Source of the DNA: Candidatus Nanopelagicales bacterium
Lineage (GTDB): Bacteria > Actinomycetota > Actinomycetes > S36-B12
NCBI GenBank assembly: GCA_030726915.1
Contig: JANRCR010000034.1
Coordinates: forward strand, 1-56,929
Length of the DNA: 56,929 nt
Reading direction: 5' to 3'
Part shown: positions 1 to 10,190 of the stretch, one piece after another
Layout of the letters: every line of letters begins with the position of its first letter
How positions within the stretch are numbered: the first letter of the stretch is position 1
Notes under the pieces: model-generated
Databases searched by the model: none
What the model saw: only the letters and a program-made list of their open reading frames with translations
Told to the model about the DNA's origin: nothing
Made by a program: the position numbers and the translations under genes

Positions 1-2
1 GT

Positions 3-1106
3 GCCAAGGCCGTGCACATCGCCGCCGACTTCGGTCCCTACGGCGTCCAACGTGATGCGGCCGTGCGCGATGCCCTCGCCGCCGAAGGCATCGACCTCGT
101 CGTCACCGGGTCGCCGTACGCCGTCGCACCCGGTCGTGTGACCAAGGATGACGGCACGGCGTATCGGGTTTACACGCCCTTTTATCGCGCATGGCTGCGT
201 CACGGCTGGCGCCCACCCGCCGCGGATGTCGACGTCACCTGGGTGATGCCCATGGCCTGCGATGGCATCCCTGAAGCGCCGGAACTGCCCTTCGCACTAC
301 CGCCCGCGGGTGAAGCTGCCGCGCTGGAGCGGTGGGCTGCCTTCCGCAAGAGTCGCCTGGCGGCCTACGACGACACCCGCAATCTGCCCGCCCTCGATGG
401 CACATCGGTGATGGGCCACCACCTGAAGTGGGGTGAGATCCATCCGCGCACGATCCTCGCTGACCTCGGTGACTCCGAGGGTGAGGAGACCTATCGCAAG
501 GAAATCGCCTGGCGGGAGTTTTATGCCGACGTGATGCACCAGCGACCGGAGAGCGCACGCCGATCCCTGGACGCACGATTCGACAACGACTTTGCATGGA
601 CCTCCGGGGCTCGCGCCGATGAGATGTTCGACGCGTGGGCGGCCGGACACACCGGTTATCCCTTCGTCGATGCGGGGATGCGCCAGCTCCTCGCCGAGGG
701 CTGGATGCACAATCGGGTGCGCATGGTGGTCGCGTCATTCCTTGTCAAGGATCTCCATCTGCCATGGCAGCGTGGTGCAGCACACTTCATGCGGTGGCTG
801 CGCGATGGCGACCTGGCGAGCAACTCCCACGGCTGGCAGTGGACCGCTGGCTGCGGGACCGACGCATCGCCGTACTACCGCGTCTTCAACCCGATCGGCC
901 AGGGTGAAAAGTTTGACCCCGACGGCGACTACGTACGCCGCTACATCCCCGAACTCGCGCACCTGCCGGGCAGGTCCGTGCACCAGCCCTGGGATGTGCT
1001 CGGTGGCTACGACACCGGGTATCCCGAACGCATCGTCGACCACGCGGCCGAACGCCTTGACGCGCTGGATCGATTCGCCCAGATGAAACAGGCCTCCACA
1101 ACCTGA
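3..1106 (+). CDS. phr: Deoxyribodipyrimidine photo-lyase (class I), 5' end cut by window edge
   Basis: Light-driven repair of cyclobutane pyrimidine dimers, using FAD. The reading frame is open from the left edge, so this is the C-terminal ~367 residues of a protein that is usually about 430-480 long; the GTG at 12 is an internal codon, not a start. What remains is the end of the antenna domain and the whole FAD/DNA-binding domain. Typical class I motifs are GHTGYPFVDAGMRQL, the MHNRVRM segment, SNSHGWQWTAGCGTD and the following ASPYYRVFNP. ParA starts 25 nt downstream on the same strand. Family assignment is secure. Dimer versus (6-4) or cryptochrome specificity is inferred only from resemblance to CPD photolyases. 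Confidence 0.93.
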   Translation, partial: AKAVHIAADFGPYGVQRDAAVRDALAAEGIDLVVTGSPYAVAPGRVTKDDGTAYRVYTPFYRAWLRHGWRPPAADVDVTWVMPMACDGIPEAPELPFALPPAGEAAALERWAAFRKSRLAAYDDTRNLPALDGTSVMGHHLKWGEIHPRTILADLGDSEGEETYRKEIAWREFYADVMHQRPESARRSLDARFDNDFAWTSGARADEMFDAWAAGHTGYPFVDAGMRQLLAEGWMHNRVRMVVASFLVKDLHLPWQRGAAHFMRWLRDGDLASNSHGWQWTAGCGTDASPYYRVFNPIGQGEKFDPDGDYVRRYIPELAHLPGRSVHQPWDVLGGYDTGYPERIVDHAAERLDALDRFAQMKQASTT

Positions 1107-1131
1107 CGGGCTGGCCTGAGACACTCAGTCC

Positions 1132-1887
1132 ATGGCGATGACAGCAGTCCTGTCGCTCAAGGGCGGCGTGGGCAAGAGCACGGTCGTGCTCGGGCTCGCG
1201 GGCGCTGCCTGGGCGCGGGATCTGCGGGTGCTCGTCATCGACCTCGATCCGCAGGCCAACGCCACGGTGGCACTGGATCCGCCACCCTTTGCCTTCACAG
1301 TGGGTGATGTGCTCTCCGACGGCCGGCAGGGCATCGCGGCCGAGGCGATCGTGCCATCCGGCTGGGGGCCCTGCGTCGATGTCCTCCCCAGCGAAGAGGC
1401 CGTCGCGCATCGCAATCGTCCCGAGGGCGTGGACTCCTCCACGCGACTGCGAGTGACCCTGACGGGGGTCACGGATGCCTACGACCTGGTGCTGCTCGAC
1501 TGCCCGCCCTCCCTCGATGAGTTGACGCGCAACGGCTTGGCCGCTGCCGACAACGCCCTCATCGTGACGGAGCCGGGCTTCTTTGCACTGCAGGGTGCGA
1601 CGCGGGCACTGCACGCTGTGGAGGCCGCGCGTACATCACTCAATCTCCGTCTGCGCCCGACCGGCATCCTCCTCAATCGGGTGCGCGGCAATCTCTCGGA
1701 GCATCGCTATCGCATGGAGGAATTGCGCCGGGTCTACGGCGACCTGGTGCTCGACTGCATCATCCCCGAGCGCTCCGCCGTGCAGCAGGCGCAGGGTGCG
1801 GGCGTACCGGTGCAGGCTTGGCGGTCCCCCGGTGCCTCCGAGGTCATCGACGCCTTCGATGACCTCCTCGACCGCATCCTTGACTGA
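1132..1887 (+). CDS. ParA/Soj-family ATPase (orphan)
   Basis: P-loop ATPase of the ParA/MinD group, 251 residues. The deviant Walker A KGGVGKST spans residues 10-17, the switch I region DLDPQAN residues 37-43, and the Walker B segment LVLLDCPPSL falls near residue 120. Such proteins dimerise on ATP and position DNA or protein cargo on the nucleoid. There is no ParB or parS nearby. Instead a small ribbon-helix-helix protein follows after 47 nt with a strong ribosome site, the arrangement seen with plasmid-type ParA/ParG or CopG partners. This is therefore more likely an accessory positioning system than the chromosomal segregation pair. The cargo cannot be told from sequence. Confidence 0.9.
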   Translation: MAMTAVLSLKGGVGKSTVVLGLAGAAWARDLRVLVIDLDPQANATVALDPPPFAFTVGDVLSDGRQGIAAEAIVPSGWGPCVDVLPSEEAVAHRNRPEGVDSSTRLRVTLTGVTDAYDLVLLDCPPSLDELTRNGLAAADNALIVTEPGFFALQGATRALHAVEAARTSLNLRLRPTGILLNRVRGNLSEHRYRMEELRRVYGDLVLDCIIPERSAVQQAQGAGVPVQAWRSPGASEVIDAFDDLLDRILD

Positions 1888-1934
1888 TCGCCCGACACCA
1901 GCCAGCCGCGACTGACCGCTTCCCAGGAGGACCG

Positions 1935-2237
1935 ATGGAATCCACTACTCCCCGTCCCGCGCTCGGCAAGGCTCCCGACGCAGGGTTGCATCCCGTGAGT
2001 GGCCGACCGCTGGGATCCGGATCGCCCAGCCATGGCGGCAAGAGCCTTAAGGCGGGCAAGGGAGCCACCGCGGCCGATGCGATCACCGGCCCGGCGAAGG
2101 ATAAGTACGTCGACCTCGGCGTGCGAGTGCCCAAGTCGGTGCGCAAGCGGCTGCGGGCGCAGGCCAAAGCGACCGGCGTGACTCCGGATGACCTGGTGAG
2201 CAGGCTGCTGGCGTCCGCCCTCGGCACGGGCCGCTAA
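1935..2237 (+). CDS. Small ribbon-helix-helix protein paired with ParA
   Basis: 100 residues in two parts. The first ~55 are low-complexity, rich in Gly, Ser, Pro and Lys and probably disordered. Residues ~58-97 form a short strand (KYVDLGVRVPKSVRK) followed by two helices, the pattern of a CopG/Arc-type DNA-binding dimer. The start is fixed by a perfect AGGAGG at 1925-1930, four nt before the ATG. By analogy with ParG and similar proteins, the flexible N-terminus could stimulate the upstream ParA ATPase while the RHH binds DNA (inference). The last codons and the stop lie inside a 39-bp tandem duplication that continues downstream. Confidence 0.72.
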   Translation: MESTTPRPALGKAPDAGLHPVSGRPLGSGSPSHGGKSLKAGKGATAADAITGPAKDKYVDLGVRVPKSVRKRLRAQAKATGVTPDDLVSRLLASALGTGR

Positions 2238-2299
2238 CGACGCAGCCCCGCAGCCTTCTTCGGCACGGGCCGCTAACGACGCAGCCCCGCGTCCTTCTT
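2222..2299. repeat. 39-bp tandem duplication across the stop codon of the RHH gene
   Basis: Two adjacent 39-bp units, 2222-2260 and 2261-2299, differ at only two positions (2252-2253 AG versus 2291-2292 GT). Each contains the TAA stop, so the duplication added a non-coding copy of the gene's 3' end. The second unit runs straight into the 47-bp palindrome at 2295. Confidence 0.92.
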
Positions 2300-2341
2300 C
2301 GGGAAAAAGAACGAGGAAACCTCACTCATTCTCCCGAAGAA
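2295..2341. repeat. 47-bp interrupted palindrome, copy A
   Basis: Arms TTCTTCGGGA (2295-2304) and TCCCGAAGAA (2332-2341) flank a 27-nt centre holding the short hairpin GAGG-AAA-CCTC. A further right arm, TCCCGAAGAA, follows at 2353-2362. The same 47-bp element recurs at 36641 and 50024. Here it lies between convergent genes (RHH and MFS), so it could act as a two-way terminator. There is no T tract. Confidence 0.85.
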
Positions 2342-2368
2342 CGCCGCTCAGCTCCCGAAGAACGCCGG

Positions 2369-3622
2369 TCAGGGCACCGGGCGCTGCGCGTCATATCTGA
2401 GGAATGTCGGCACGGCAGCCACGAGTACGCCGGTAAACACCAAGCAGAGCAGACCTCCCGACACCGCCGATACCGTCTCGCCAAACACCTCGGCGACCGC
2501 ACCGGCCTCCACATCACCCAGGCGCGGACCCCCCACCACGACGACCGTGAAGATGCCCTGCAGCCGACCGCGATAGTCATCCGGGGTCGCCGCCTGCAGG
2601 ATTGTTGACCGGAAGATCGCGCTGACCGAGTCGGCTCCGCCCGCGATGGCCAGGAGCACGAGCGCGACCGGCAACGATCGGACCAGACCGAAGACCGCAA
2701 TCGCCCCTCCCCAGACGCAAATGGACATGACAACGGCGAGCCCCTGCCTCCGGACACGACCCAGCGGACCCGACAGGATGCTCGCGATCAGTGCACCCAC
2801 GGCTGGTGCTGCCGACAGGAGACCCACGATGAGTGCCACGTCCGTGAGCGATCCGCCGTACCACGCCGTGGCGATAGCGGGGAAGAGCGCGCGCGGCATC
2901 CCGAAGACCATGGCGACGATGTCGAGGTAGAAGGACATCTGCAGGTTGCGCTTGCCCTTGAGGAAACGCAACCCATCAAGCACACTGCGCCAGCCGCGTG
3001 GCGCTCCCGCGACAACACCCTCGGGTGGCATCGCGGGGAGGCGCCACATCGCCCACACCGCGATAGCAAAGGCAAAGAGATCAACCACGTACACCGTCGT
3101 CACCGTGCCCGACCACGCGACCAGGAAGCCCGCCGCAACCGGACCGACGGTGAAGGCAAGACTCCAGGTCAGCGTATTGAGTGCATTGGCCGCGGGCAGC
3201 AATCGATCGGGCACGAGGCGCGGAATGATCGCCTGGCGTGCCGGATTGCTGACGGCAAAGAATCCCGCCTGTATGGCGATGATCGCGTAGAGCACCGGTA
3301 CGGAGTCCAACCCCGCGAGGGATTGGATGACGAATGCCAGGGTGGTGATCCACAGGCCCAGGGTGGCGATGAGGGCGATCCGACGACGATCGAAGCGGTC
3401 CAGCAGGGCGCCGCCGTACAGCCCGAGCACAACGAGGGGCACCAGTTGAAAGAATCCGGTGAGCCCGACAGCCCACGACGACCCCGTGAGGTCATAGACC
3501 TCGAGTGCGACGGCAACCGCGGACATCTGCTGGCCAGCGGTGCCGACGCTGTGGCCGATCCAGAGTCGACGAAAGGGAGCGCTCTCGCGCAGGGGAGACA
3601 GGTCCGCAAAGAGTCCTGCCAT
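2369..3622 (-). CDS. MFS transporter, EntS/MFS_3-like exporter
   Basis: 417-residue major facilitator with about 12 hydrophobic helices. The A-type loop GGALLDRFDRRRIALIATL follows helix 2, and WSLAFTVGPVAAGFLV resembles the antiporter region of drug and siderophore exporters. The start chosen, MAGLFADLSPLRESAPFRRLW, gives the normal cytoplasmic N-terminus of the family; longer in-frame starts would overlap pdxH. Its ATG lies one nt after the pdxH stop (TGACATG), so the two are co-transcribed and probably translationally coupled. The substrate is unknown. A PLP-related role is suggested only by position. Confidence 0.85.
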   Translation of the reverse strand: MAGLFADLSPLRESAPFRRLWIGHSVGTAGQQMSAVAVALEVYDLTGSSWAVGLTGFFQLVPLVVLGLYGGALLDRFDRRRIALIATLGLWITTLAFVIQSLAGLDSVPVLYAIIAIQAGFFAVSNPARQAIIPRLVPDRLLPAANALNTLTWSLAFTVGPVAAGFLVAWSGTVTTVYVVDLFAFAIAVWAMWRLPAMPPEGVVAGAPRGWRSVLDGLRFLKGKRNLQMSFYLDIVAMVFGMPRALFPAIATAWYGGSLTDVALIVGLLSAAPAVGALIASILSGPLGRVRRQGLAVVMSICVWGGAIAVFGLVRSLPVALVLLAIAGGADSVSAIFRSTILQAATPDDYRGRLQGIFTVVVVGGPRLGDVEAGAVAEVFGETVSAVSGGLLCLVFTGVLVAAVPTFLRYDAQRPVP

Positions 3623-3623
3623 G

Positions 3624-4289
3624 TCAGGGCGAGAGGCGTTCGACGACCCAGGCGCCGGCATCATCGAGGCCGCCGTCACGAACACGGCGGTAGCGAAGTC
3701 GGTCATGAAGCCGTGACTCGCGCCCCTGCCAAAACTCTACGGACTCGGGCACGATGATCCAGCCACCCCAGAAGTCGGGTAGTGGAACCTCGTCGGGGAA
3801 GCGCGCCAGCAAGTCGGCATAGCGCTCATCAATGACGGCACGGTCGGTGATGACCTCGGATTGACGACTGGCCCAGGCACCAATCTGCGAGCCGTGGGGT
3901 CGCGATGCGAAGTACGATCCGGCCTCGTCACGTGATACCTCGACGGCCTCACCGATGACGATGACCTGCCGGTGCAGGGGCAGCCAGGGGAAGACCGCTG
4001 CCGCCCTGGGCGTCGACGCGAGGTCGTGCCCTTTACGTGACCGCAGATTGGTGTAGAAGGCGAAGCCACGCGCATCCACATCCTTCAGCAGGACCGTGCG
4101 CGCACTGGGCACACCCTGGGGCGTGACCGTGGAGACGACCATCGCATTGGGCTCCACAACGGCCTCAGCGATGGCATCGGCCAGCCAGTGCCTGAATTGC
4201 CCCAGGGGGTCGGCTCGAAGGTCAGCCTCCACGAGGGTGTCCCGGTCGTAGGAGAGGCGCATAGCCCGGAGGTCGTGCTGAGGGTCCAT
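3624..4289 (-). CDS. pdxH: Pyridoxamine/pyridoxine 5'-phosphate oxidase
   Basis: FMN flavoenzyme that oxidises PNP or PMP to pyridoxal phosphate, the last step of PLP synthesis and salvage. The ~221 residues match the usual length. Family motifs are FYTNLRSRKGHDLASTPRAA, the segment YFASRPHGSQIGAWASRQS, and the C-terminal substrate/FMN loop RLHDRLRYRR. The start is uncertain: ATGs at 4298 and 4289 are both reasonable, and 4262 (MRLSYDRD) would still keep the core. It diverges from citrate synthase and is followed by the MFS gene after one nt. Confidence 0.94.
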   Translation of the reverse strand: MDPQHDLRAMRLSYDRDTLVEADLRADPLGQFRHWLADAIAEAVVEPNAMVVSTVTPQGVPSARTVLLKDVDARGFAFYTNLRSRKGHDLASTPRAAAVFPWLPLHRQVIVIGEAVEVSRDEAGSYFASRPHGSQIGAWASRQSEVITDRAVIDERYADLLARFPDEVPLPDFWGGWIIVPESVEFWQGRESRLHDRLRYRRVRDGGLDDAGAWVVERLSP

Positions 4290-4349
4290 GCTGCGCATCC
4301 CATCACGCCCGGGTCCGGTCGGGTCAGGGTGTGCGGTTGAATGGGGTTC

Positions 4350-5507
4350 ATGAGCGATTTTGTCCCCGGCCTTGAGGGTGTCATCGCCGTTGAGACTCAG
4401 ATCGCCGAACCCGATCGCGATGGGGGAGCGCTGCGCTATCGCGGAGTGGACATCGAGGACCTCGTGGGACGTGTGTCCTACGGCAACGTCTGGGGACTCC
4501 TCGTCGATAACGAATTCAACCCCGGGCTTCCGCCCGCTGAGCCCTACCCGATCCCCGTGCACTCCGGTGACGTGCGAGTTGATGTGCAATCGGGCATCGC
4601 CATGCTGGCACCCGGATGGGGACTCAAGCCGCTGCTGGATATCGATGATGACACCGCGCGCGAAAATCTTGCCCACGTCTCCGTGATGGCCATGTCCTTC
4701 GTGGCGCAGGCCGCGCGTGGCCTCGGTGTGCCGATGGTCCCCCAAGCGCGCATCAACGACGCCTCAACCATCGTCGAGCGCTTCATGACCCGCTGGCGAG
4801 GTGAGCCAGACCCGCGCCACGTGCAAGCCGTCGACGCCTACTTCGTTTCTGCCGCTGAGCACGGCATGAATCCATCCACCTTTACCGCGCGCGTCATCTC
4901 GTCGACCGGAGCAGATGTCGCTGCCGCCATATCGGGTGCCATCGGAGCCATGAGCGGACCCCTGCACGGTGGCGCCCCTGCACGAGTCCTCTACATGCTG
5001 GATGAGGTGGAGCGCACGGGTGACGCTGAGGGCTACATTCGGGGCGTCCTCGACCGCGGCGAACGACTCATGGGCTTCGGTCATCGGGTCTATCGCGCCG
5101 AGGATCCCCGTGCGCGTGTACTTCGTCGCACCGCGCAGGCGCTCAATGCCCCCCGCTATGAGGCCGCCCTCGCCCTGGAGCAGGCCGCGCTCATCGAGCT
5201 GCGCTCCCGTCGCCCCGATCGTGTACTCGAAACCAACGTCGAGTTTTGGGCGGCAGTCGTTCTGGATTTCGCTGAGGTGCCCGCACCGATGTTCACCTCC
5301 ATGTTCACCTGCGCGCGCCTGGCCGGCTGGAGTGCGCACATCCTGGAGCAGAAGCGCACCGGACGACTCGTCCGACCCACAGCGCGCTACATCGGACCGG
5401 GCCATCGAATCCCCGAAGCGGTCCCCGGGTGGGATGCCCACATGGTGGCCCCGTCCGGCTACACACCGTCCTCACGGGAGTCCCGTCCGACCACTGTCCG
5501 GCGATGA
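4350..5507 (+). CDS. gltA: Citrate synthase (type II-like, CitA/GltA2 group)
   Basis: Condenses acetyl-CoA and oxaloacetate into citrate. 385 residues. The catalytic His, His and Asp sit in GPLHGGAP, GFGHRVYR and the AAVVLDF segment. The N-terminus MSDFVPGLEGVIAVETQIAE is the standard beginning of the actinobacterial citrate synthase 2 family, so ATG 4350 is preferred over ATG 4341, which lies in frame nine nt upstream. serC follows after 24 nt with its own leaderless promoter. Methylcitrate synthase activity cannot be excluded, but no prp genes are present. Confidence 0.93.
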   Translation: MSDFVPGLEGVIAVETQIAEPDRDGGALRYRGVDIEDLVGRVSYGNVWGLLVDNEFNPGLPPAEPYPIPVHSGDVRVDVQSGIAMLAPGWGLKPLLDIDDDTARENLAHVSVMAMSFVAQAARGLGVPMVPQARINDASTIVERFMTRWRGEPDPRHVQAVDAYFVSAAEHGMNPSTFTARVISSTGADVAAAISGAIGAMSGPLHGGAPARVLYMLDEVERTGDAEGYIRGVLDRGERLMGFGHRVYRAEDPRARVLRRTAQALNAPRYEAALALEQAALIELRSRRPDRVLETNVEFWAAVVLDFAEVPAPMFTSMFTCARLAGWSAHILEQKRTGRLVRPTARYIGPGHRIPEAVPGWDAHMVAPSGYTPSSRESRPTTVRR

Positions 5508-5519
5508 CCCTCAGGCCCG

Positions 5520-7835
<2,316 letters not shown>

Positions 7836-7846
<11 letters not shown>

Positions 7847-7922
7847 GGGCCGCGATGACCACGGCTACCACGAGCACCGCGAGCACTCCGACCGTGACGA
7901 GTCGGCGACCGCGGTGATTCAT
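7836..7922 (-). CDS. 28-residue single-pass membrane peptide
   Basis: Reads MNHRGRRLVTVGVLAVLVVA and continues VVIAALTR then TGA. The positive N-terminus (HRGRR) followed by an unbroken hydrophobic helix predicts an N-in membrane peptide. Support for a real gene is the sequence TAGAGT (7934-7929), six nt and then ATG, the same leaderless layout used by DUF2530 in the other direction. The function is unknown. The stop overlaps the 3' end of the MFS gene. Confidence 0.5.
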
Positions 7923-7928
7923 GTCACC

Positions 7929-7951
7929 ACTCTACGGATAGACGCTAATCT
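7929..7951. promoter_or_regulatory. Divergent leaderless promoters for the 28-aa peptide and DUF2530
   Basis: Minus strand: TAGAGT (7934-7929), six nt, ATG at 7922. Plus strand: TAATCT (7946-7951), six nt, GTG at 7958. The two -10 elements lie 11 nt apart, so only one polymerase can probably occupy the region at a time. Confidence 0.55.
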
Positions 7952-7957
7952 GCTCGT

Positions 7958-8227
7958 GTGGATACACCACCGCGGTTGACCCTCGAGCAGGTTGAGAGTG
8001 ATCCAGCCCTGCGCAGCCGCGACACCTCAGGGGTCGGGGCCATCGCGATCGGCACTGTGGCGTGGATCATCGCGCTGATCCTCGTCATCGCGCTCGGTGC
8101 CTCCTGGGGTATCGATGTGGATCGGTGGATGCTCGTGTGCGCCATCGGTGCAGGACTGGGGATTCCGGGGATGGCACTGGTGTTGTCCCATCGGTCACGC
8201 GAGCGTCACCGATCACCTCAGGACTGA
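7958..8227 (+). CDS. DUF2530 two-helix membrane protein
   Basis: 89 residues with a short acidic N-terminus, two transmembrane helices (about residues 27-47 and 56-76) and a basic tail ending RSRERHRSPQD. Length, topology and position beside DUF3027 and the MFS gene fit DUF2530, an actinobacterial family of unknown function. The leaderless GTG start is supported by TAATCT six nt upstream. The 3' end overlaps the convergent DUF3027 gene by 10 nt. Confidence 0.75.
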   Translation: MDTPPRLTLEQVESDPALRSRDTSGVGAIAIGTVAWIIALILVIALGASWGIDVDRWMLVCAIGAGLGIPGMALVLSHRSRERHRSPQD

Positions 8228-8970
8228 CTCAGATCCATAAGGTCGTACGGCGTCGCATCCTGCGTGGGGACTCCGACGGGCTCACGATCCACCAGCACGC
8301 TCTCGGAGTGTGCACCGCAGCCGAAGGCGAGGGACACCACACATCCATCAGCGGGAGACATGTCATGTGTGCAGACACCGAAGGCCTGGCCCAGCGGTCC
8401 GCCGATCGGCAGAAGGAATCCGCAGGTCGAGCAGGCGAGGGATACGGAGCGTGCCATCGGAGCCTCAGGCCCACGATCACCGCTCCACCAGCGATGGGCA
8501 GCTTCATCGCGTCCGTGGGCTGATAGCACCCGGGTGCGGCCCAGTCCGATTTCCCACTGGCTGGGATGGATCGGGCTGCGATCCGCGACGCTGTCCAGGT
8601 CATCCACACCGGTGAAGCCAGCGGTCAGGCGGGCATCATCGGCCGGTGTTGGCCAGATCGTGCCGACGCTGAGGTCTCCCGGGCGCACCCGCTCCGCCCA
8701 GGGCACCCATGCGGGCGCTACGAGCGCATCGGGACCAGGCAGCAGGACGACCTCGTCGACGGTGGGCGACTTCGCACGGGGTGCGCGCGCGATCGTCACC
8801 GCCCAGTGCCATCCGACGTACGCCGGGTCCAGGCAGACGAAGAGGTGCGTCGCTACGCGGTCATCACTGAATTCGACTCCCACATGATCACCGACCGTGC
8901 CCCAGGGAGCTCCCTCCTCCGCAGCCAGTCGAGCGACATTGACGGCCTTGCTGAGCACCGCATCCGGCAT
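8218..8970 (-). CDS. DUF3027 protein with CxxC zinc-ribbon-like C-terminus
   Basis: 250 residues matching DUF3027. A central AWVPWAERVRPGDLSVGTIWPT segment (family: a VPW-x-x-RV-x-PGDLG-like motif) is followed by a C-terminal region with CSTCGF, GVCTHDMSP and FGCGAHSE. The four cysteines could bind zinc (inference). Function is unknown; the family sits near cold-shock and helicase genes in many actinomycetes. Its ATG overlaps the stop of the DUF2771 lipoprotein (TAATG), so csp, DUF2771 and DUF3027 probably form one operon read on the minus strand. Confidence 0.82.
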   Translation of the reverse strand: MPDAVLSKAVNVARLAAEEGAPWGTVGDHVGVEFSDDRVATHLFVCLDPAYVGWHWAVTIARAPRAKSPTVDEVVLLPGPDALVAPAWVPWAERVRPGDLSVGTIWPTPADDARLTAGFTGVDDLDSVADRSPIHPSQWEIGLGRTRVLSAHGRDEAAHRWWSGDRGPEAPMARSVSLACSTCGFLLPIGGPLGQAFGVCTHDMSPADGCVVSLAFGCGAHSESVLVDREPVGVPTQDATPYDLMDLSQS

Positions 8971-9446
8971 TACTCCACCCCCATCGCAGGGACGAGCTGG
9001 AAGACCCAGAGCCCCAAAGTTTCTTCACCCTGACCGGCGACCACCTGAAGTGCTACCCCTGCCTCCGGGATCTCTTGAAGATCGGGATAGGTAAATCGGA
9101 AGTAGGTGGAGGTGACGGGCTGCTGGGTGAGGCGCTGCGAGCCAATCACGGGGTACCACCCGGCATCCGCGACGACGGGATCCACACTGATGCCGATGAC
9201 GTTGCCGGGCAGGATAGGAATCTGAGCCACGTCAGCGCCATCCATGGCATTCGTCACGACATCCTGCGCACACGTCTCTGGGCTGAGTGGCTCCCCAGAG
9301 AACGACCAGCACAGTGCTTCGCGCCACGCTGATGTTGAGCCCGACACGACAGACACTCCCGGACCTGGCTTCTCACACCCGGCGAGGGTGAAGATCCCCA
9401 CCACCGCAAGACCCACGGCCGCGACTCGGCGTACTCCCTGGAACAT
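8970..9446 (-). CDS. DUF2771 lipoprotein
   Basis: Predicted exported lipoprotein of 158 residues. Basic VRR and a hydrophobic segment lead to the lipobox LAGC (Cys at about residue 24), followed by a Gly/Ser/Pro-rich tether. The rest is a small beta-rich domain of unknown function. The start is MFQGVRRVAAVGLAV at 9446; the longer frame from 9473 would overlap csp and displace the signal peptide. It lies 10 nt after the cold-shock gene and couples to DUF3027 downstream. DUF2771 identity is inferred from context and size. Confidence 0.7.
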   Translation of the reverse strand: MFQGVRRVAAVGLAVVGIFTLAGCEKPGPGVSVVSGSTSAWREALCWSFSGEPLSPETCAQDVVTNAMDGADVAQIPILPGNVIGISVDPVVADAGWYPVIGSQRLTQQPVTSTYFRFTYPDLQEIPEAGVALQVVAGQGEETLGLWVFQLVPAMGVE

Positions 9447-9456
9447 GAGCACACGC

Positions 9457-9840
9457 CTAGACGTCAAAATCATCTGCGACAGCGCGCATCACGACGGCCA
9501 TCTTGCGGCAGTGATCGTCGCTCGGGTAGCGGCCACGACGCAGTTGATTGGAGGAACTATCCATAAGTTTGATGAGATCCTCCAGGATCACTGCCATGTC
9601 CTCGGCGGGCTTGCGCGCAGCCTTGACCACGGAGGCCGGCTGGTCGAGCACGACGACGGTCAAAGCCTGCTTGCCCCGCTTGCCATCGACTACCCCGAAC
9701 TCCACGCGTGCACCCTGCTTGAGAGTCGTGACACCAGCCGGGAGAACCGAGGCGTGCACAAAGACGTCCTCGCCGTCGTCGGTGGACAAGAAGCCGAAGC
9801 CCTTGTCGTCGTCGTACCACCTGACCTTGCCGGTGGGCAT
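9457..9840 (-). CDS. Cold-shock-domain protein with C-terminal extension (CspB-like)
   Basis: Residues 1-66 are a complete cold-shock domain with the nucleic-acid-binding motifs KGFGFLS (RNP1) and DVFVHAS (RNP2). Canonical CspA ends near residue 67. This protein carries a further ~60 residues, basic then helical (SVVKAARKPAEDMAVILEDL), like the long mycobacterial Csp at the equivalent locus. It probably binds single-stranded RNA or DNA and may act as an RNA chaperone. An AGGGGA ribosome site precedes the ATG. First gene of the csp-DUF2771-DUF3027 run. Confidence 0.92.
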   Translation of the reverse strand: MPTGKVRWYDDDKGFGFLSTDDGEDVFVHASVLPAGVTTLKQGARVEFGVVDGKRGKQALTVVVLDQPASVVKAARKPAEDMAVILEDLIKLMDSSSNQLRRGRYPSDDHCRKMAVVMRAVADDFDV

Positions 9841-9904
9841 GGCAGTCCCCTCTGTCGCGATCTGTGAACCCCAGGCTAGTCGCCAGCCATCGCCCGCGCG
9901 GCCC

Positions 9905-9916
9905 TAGGGTGGCTGC
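9905..9916 (+). promoter_or_regulatory. Leaderless promoter of the 75-aa membrane protein
   Basis: TAGGGT (9905-9910), six nt, then ATG at 9917. No ribosome site is present. Confidence 0.6.
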
Positions 9917-10144
9917 ATGGCGTCAGGTCAGACTTCGCGGCACCCGGCCGGTGATCGCCTGCTCCGCGCTGGGGCGGTCGTCACCGTGATCGGCCTCATC
10001 TGCACGCTCATCGCCATGCTCCCGCTCATCATCCCCGATCTCACCCTCCCGTCCGCCTGGTGGTTCCTCTCCATGATCACCGGGGTGGGGCTGGCGATGG
10101 TCATCCTTGGACTGGCCGTTGCAGCGAGGTCACGCCGCCGCTAG
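9917..10144 (+). CDS. Small two-helix membrane protein
   Basis: 75 residues. A polar N-terminus is followed by helices at about 17-39 and 47-68, and a basic tail AARSRRR. I recognise no named domain. A comparable small membrane protein sits beside the XPB locus in several actinomycetes. The leaderless start is well placed six nt after TAGGGT, and the gene lies just upstream of the helicase-associated protein on the same strand. Function unknown. Confidence 0.65.
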   Translation: MASGQTSRHPAGDRLLRAGAVVTVIGLICTLIAMLPLIIPDLTLPSAWWFLSMITGVGLAMVILGLAVAARSRRR

Positions 10145-10190
10145 GGCCTCAGGGTCAGCCACGGATGAAGGATAGGAGTAACGTCAGGAG

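Noticed and set aside
12-1106. GTG at 12 as the photolyase start
   Set aside because: The frame is open to the window edge and the N-terminal antenna domain is missing, so the gene starts upstream.
3624-4745. Extended 373-residue frame for pdxH
   Set aside because: The extra N-terminal part overlaps citrate synthase on the other strand, has shadow-like composition, and PdxH is normally about 220 residues.
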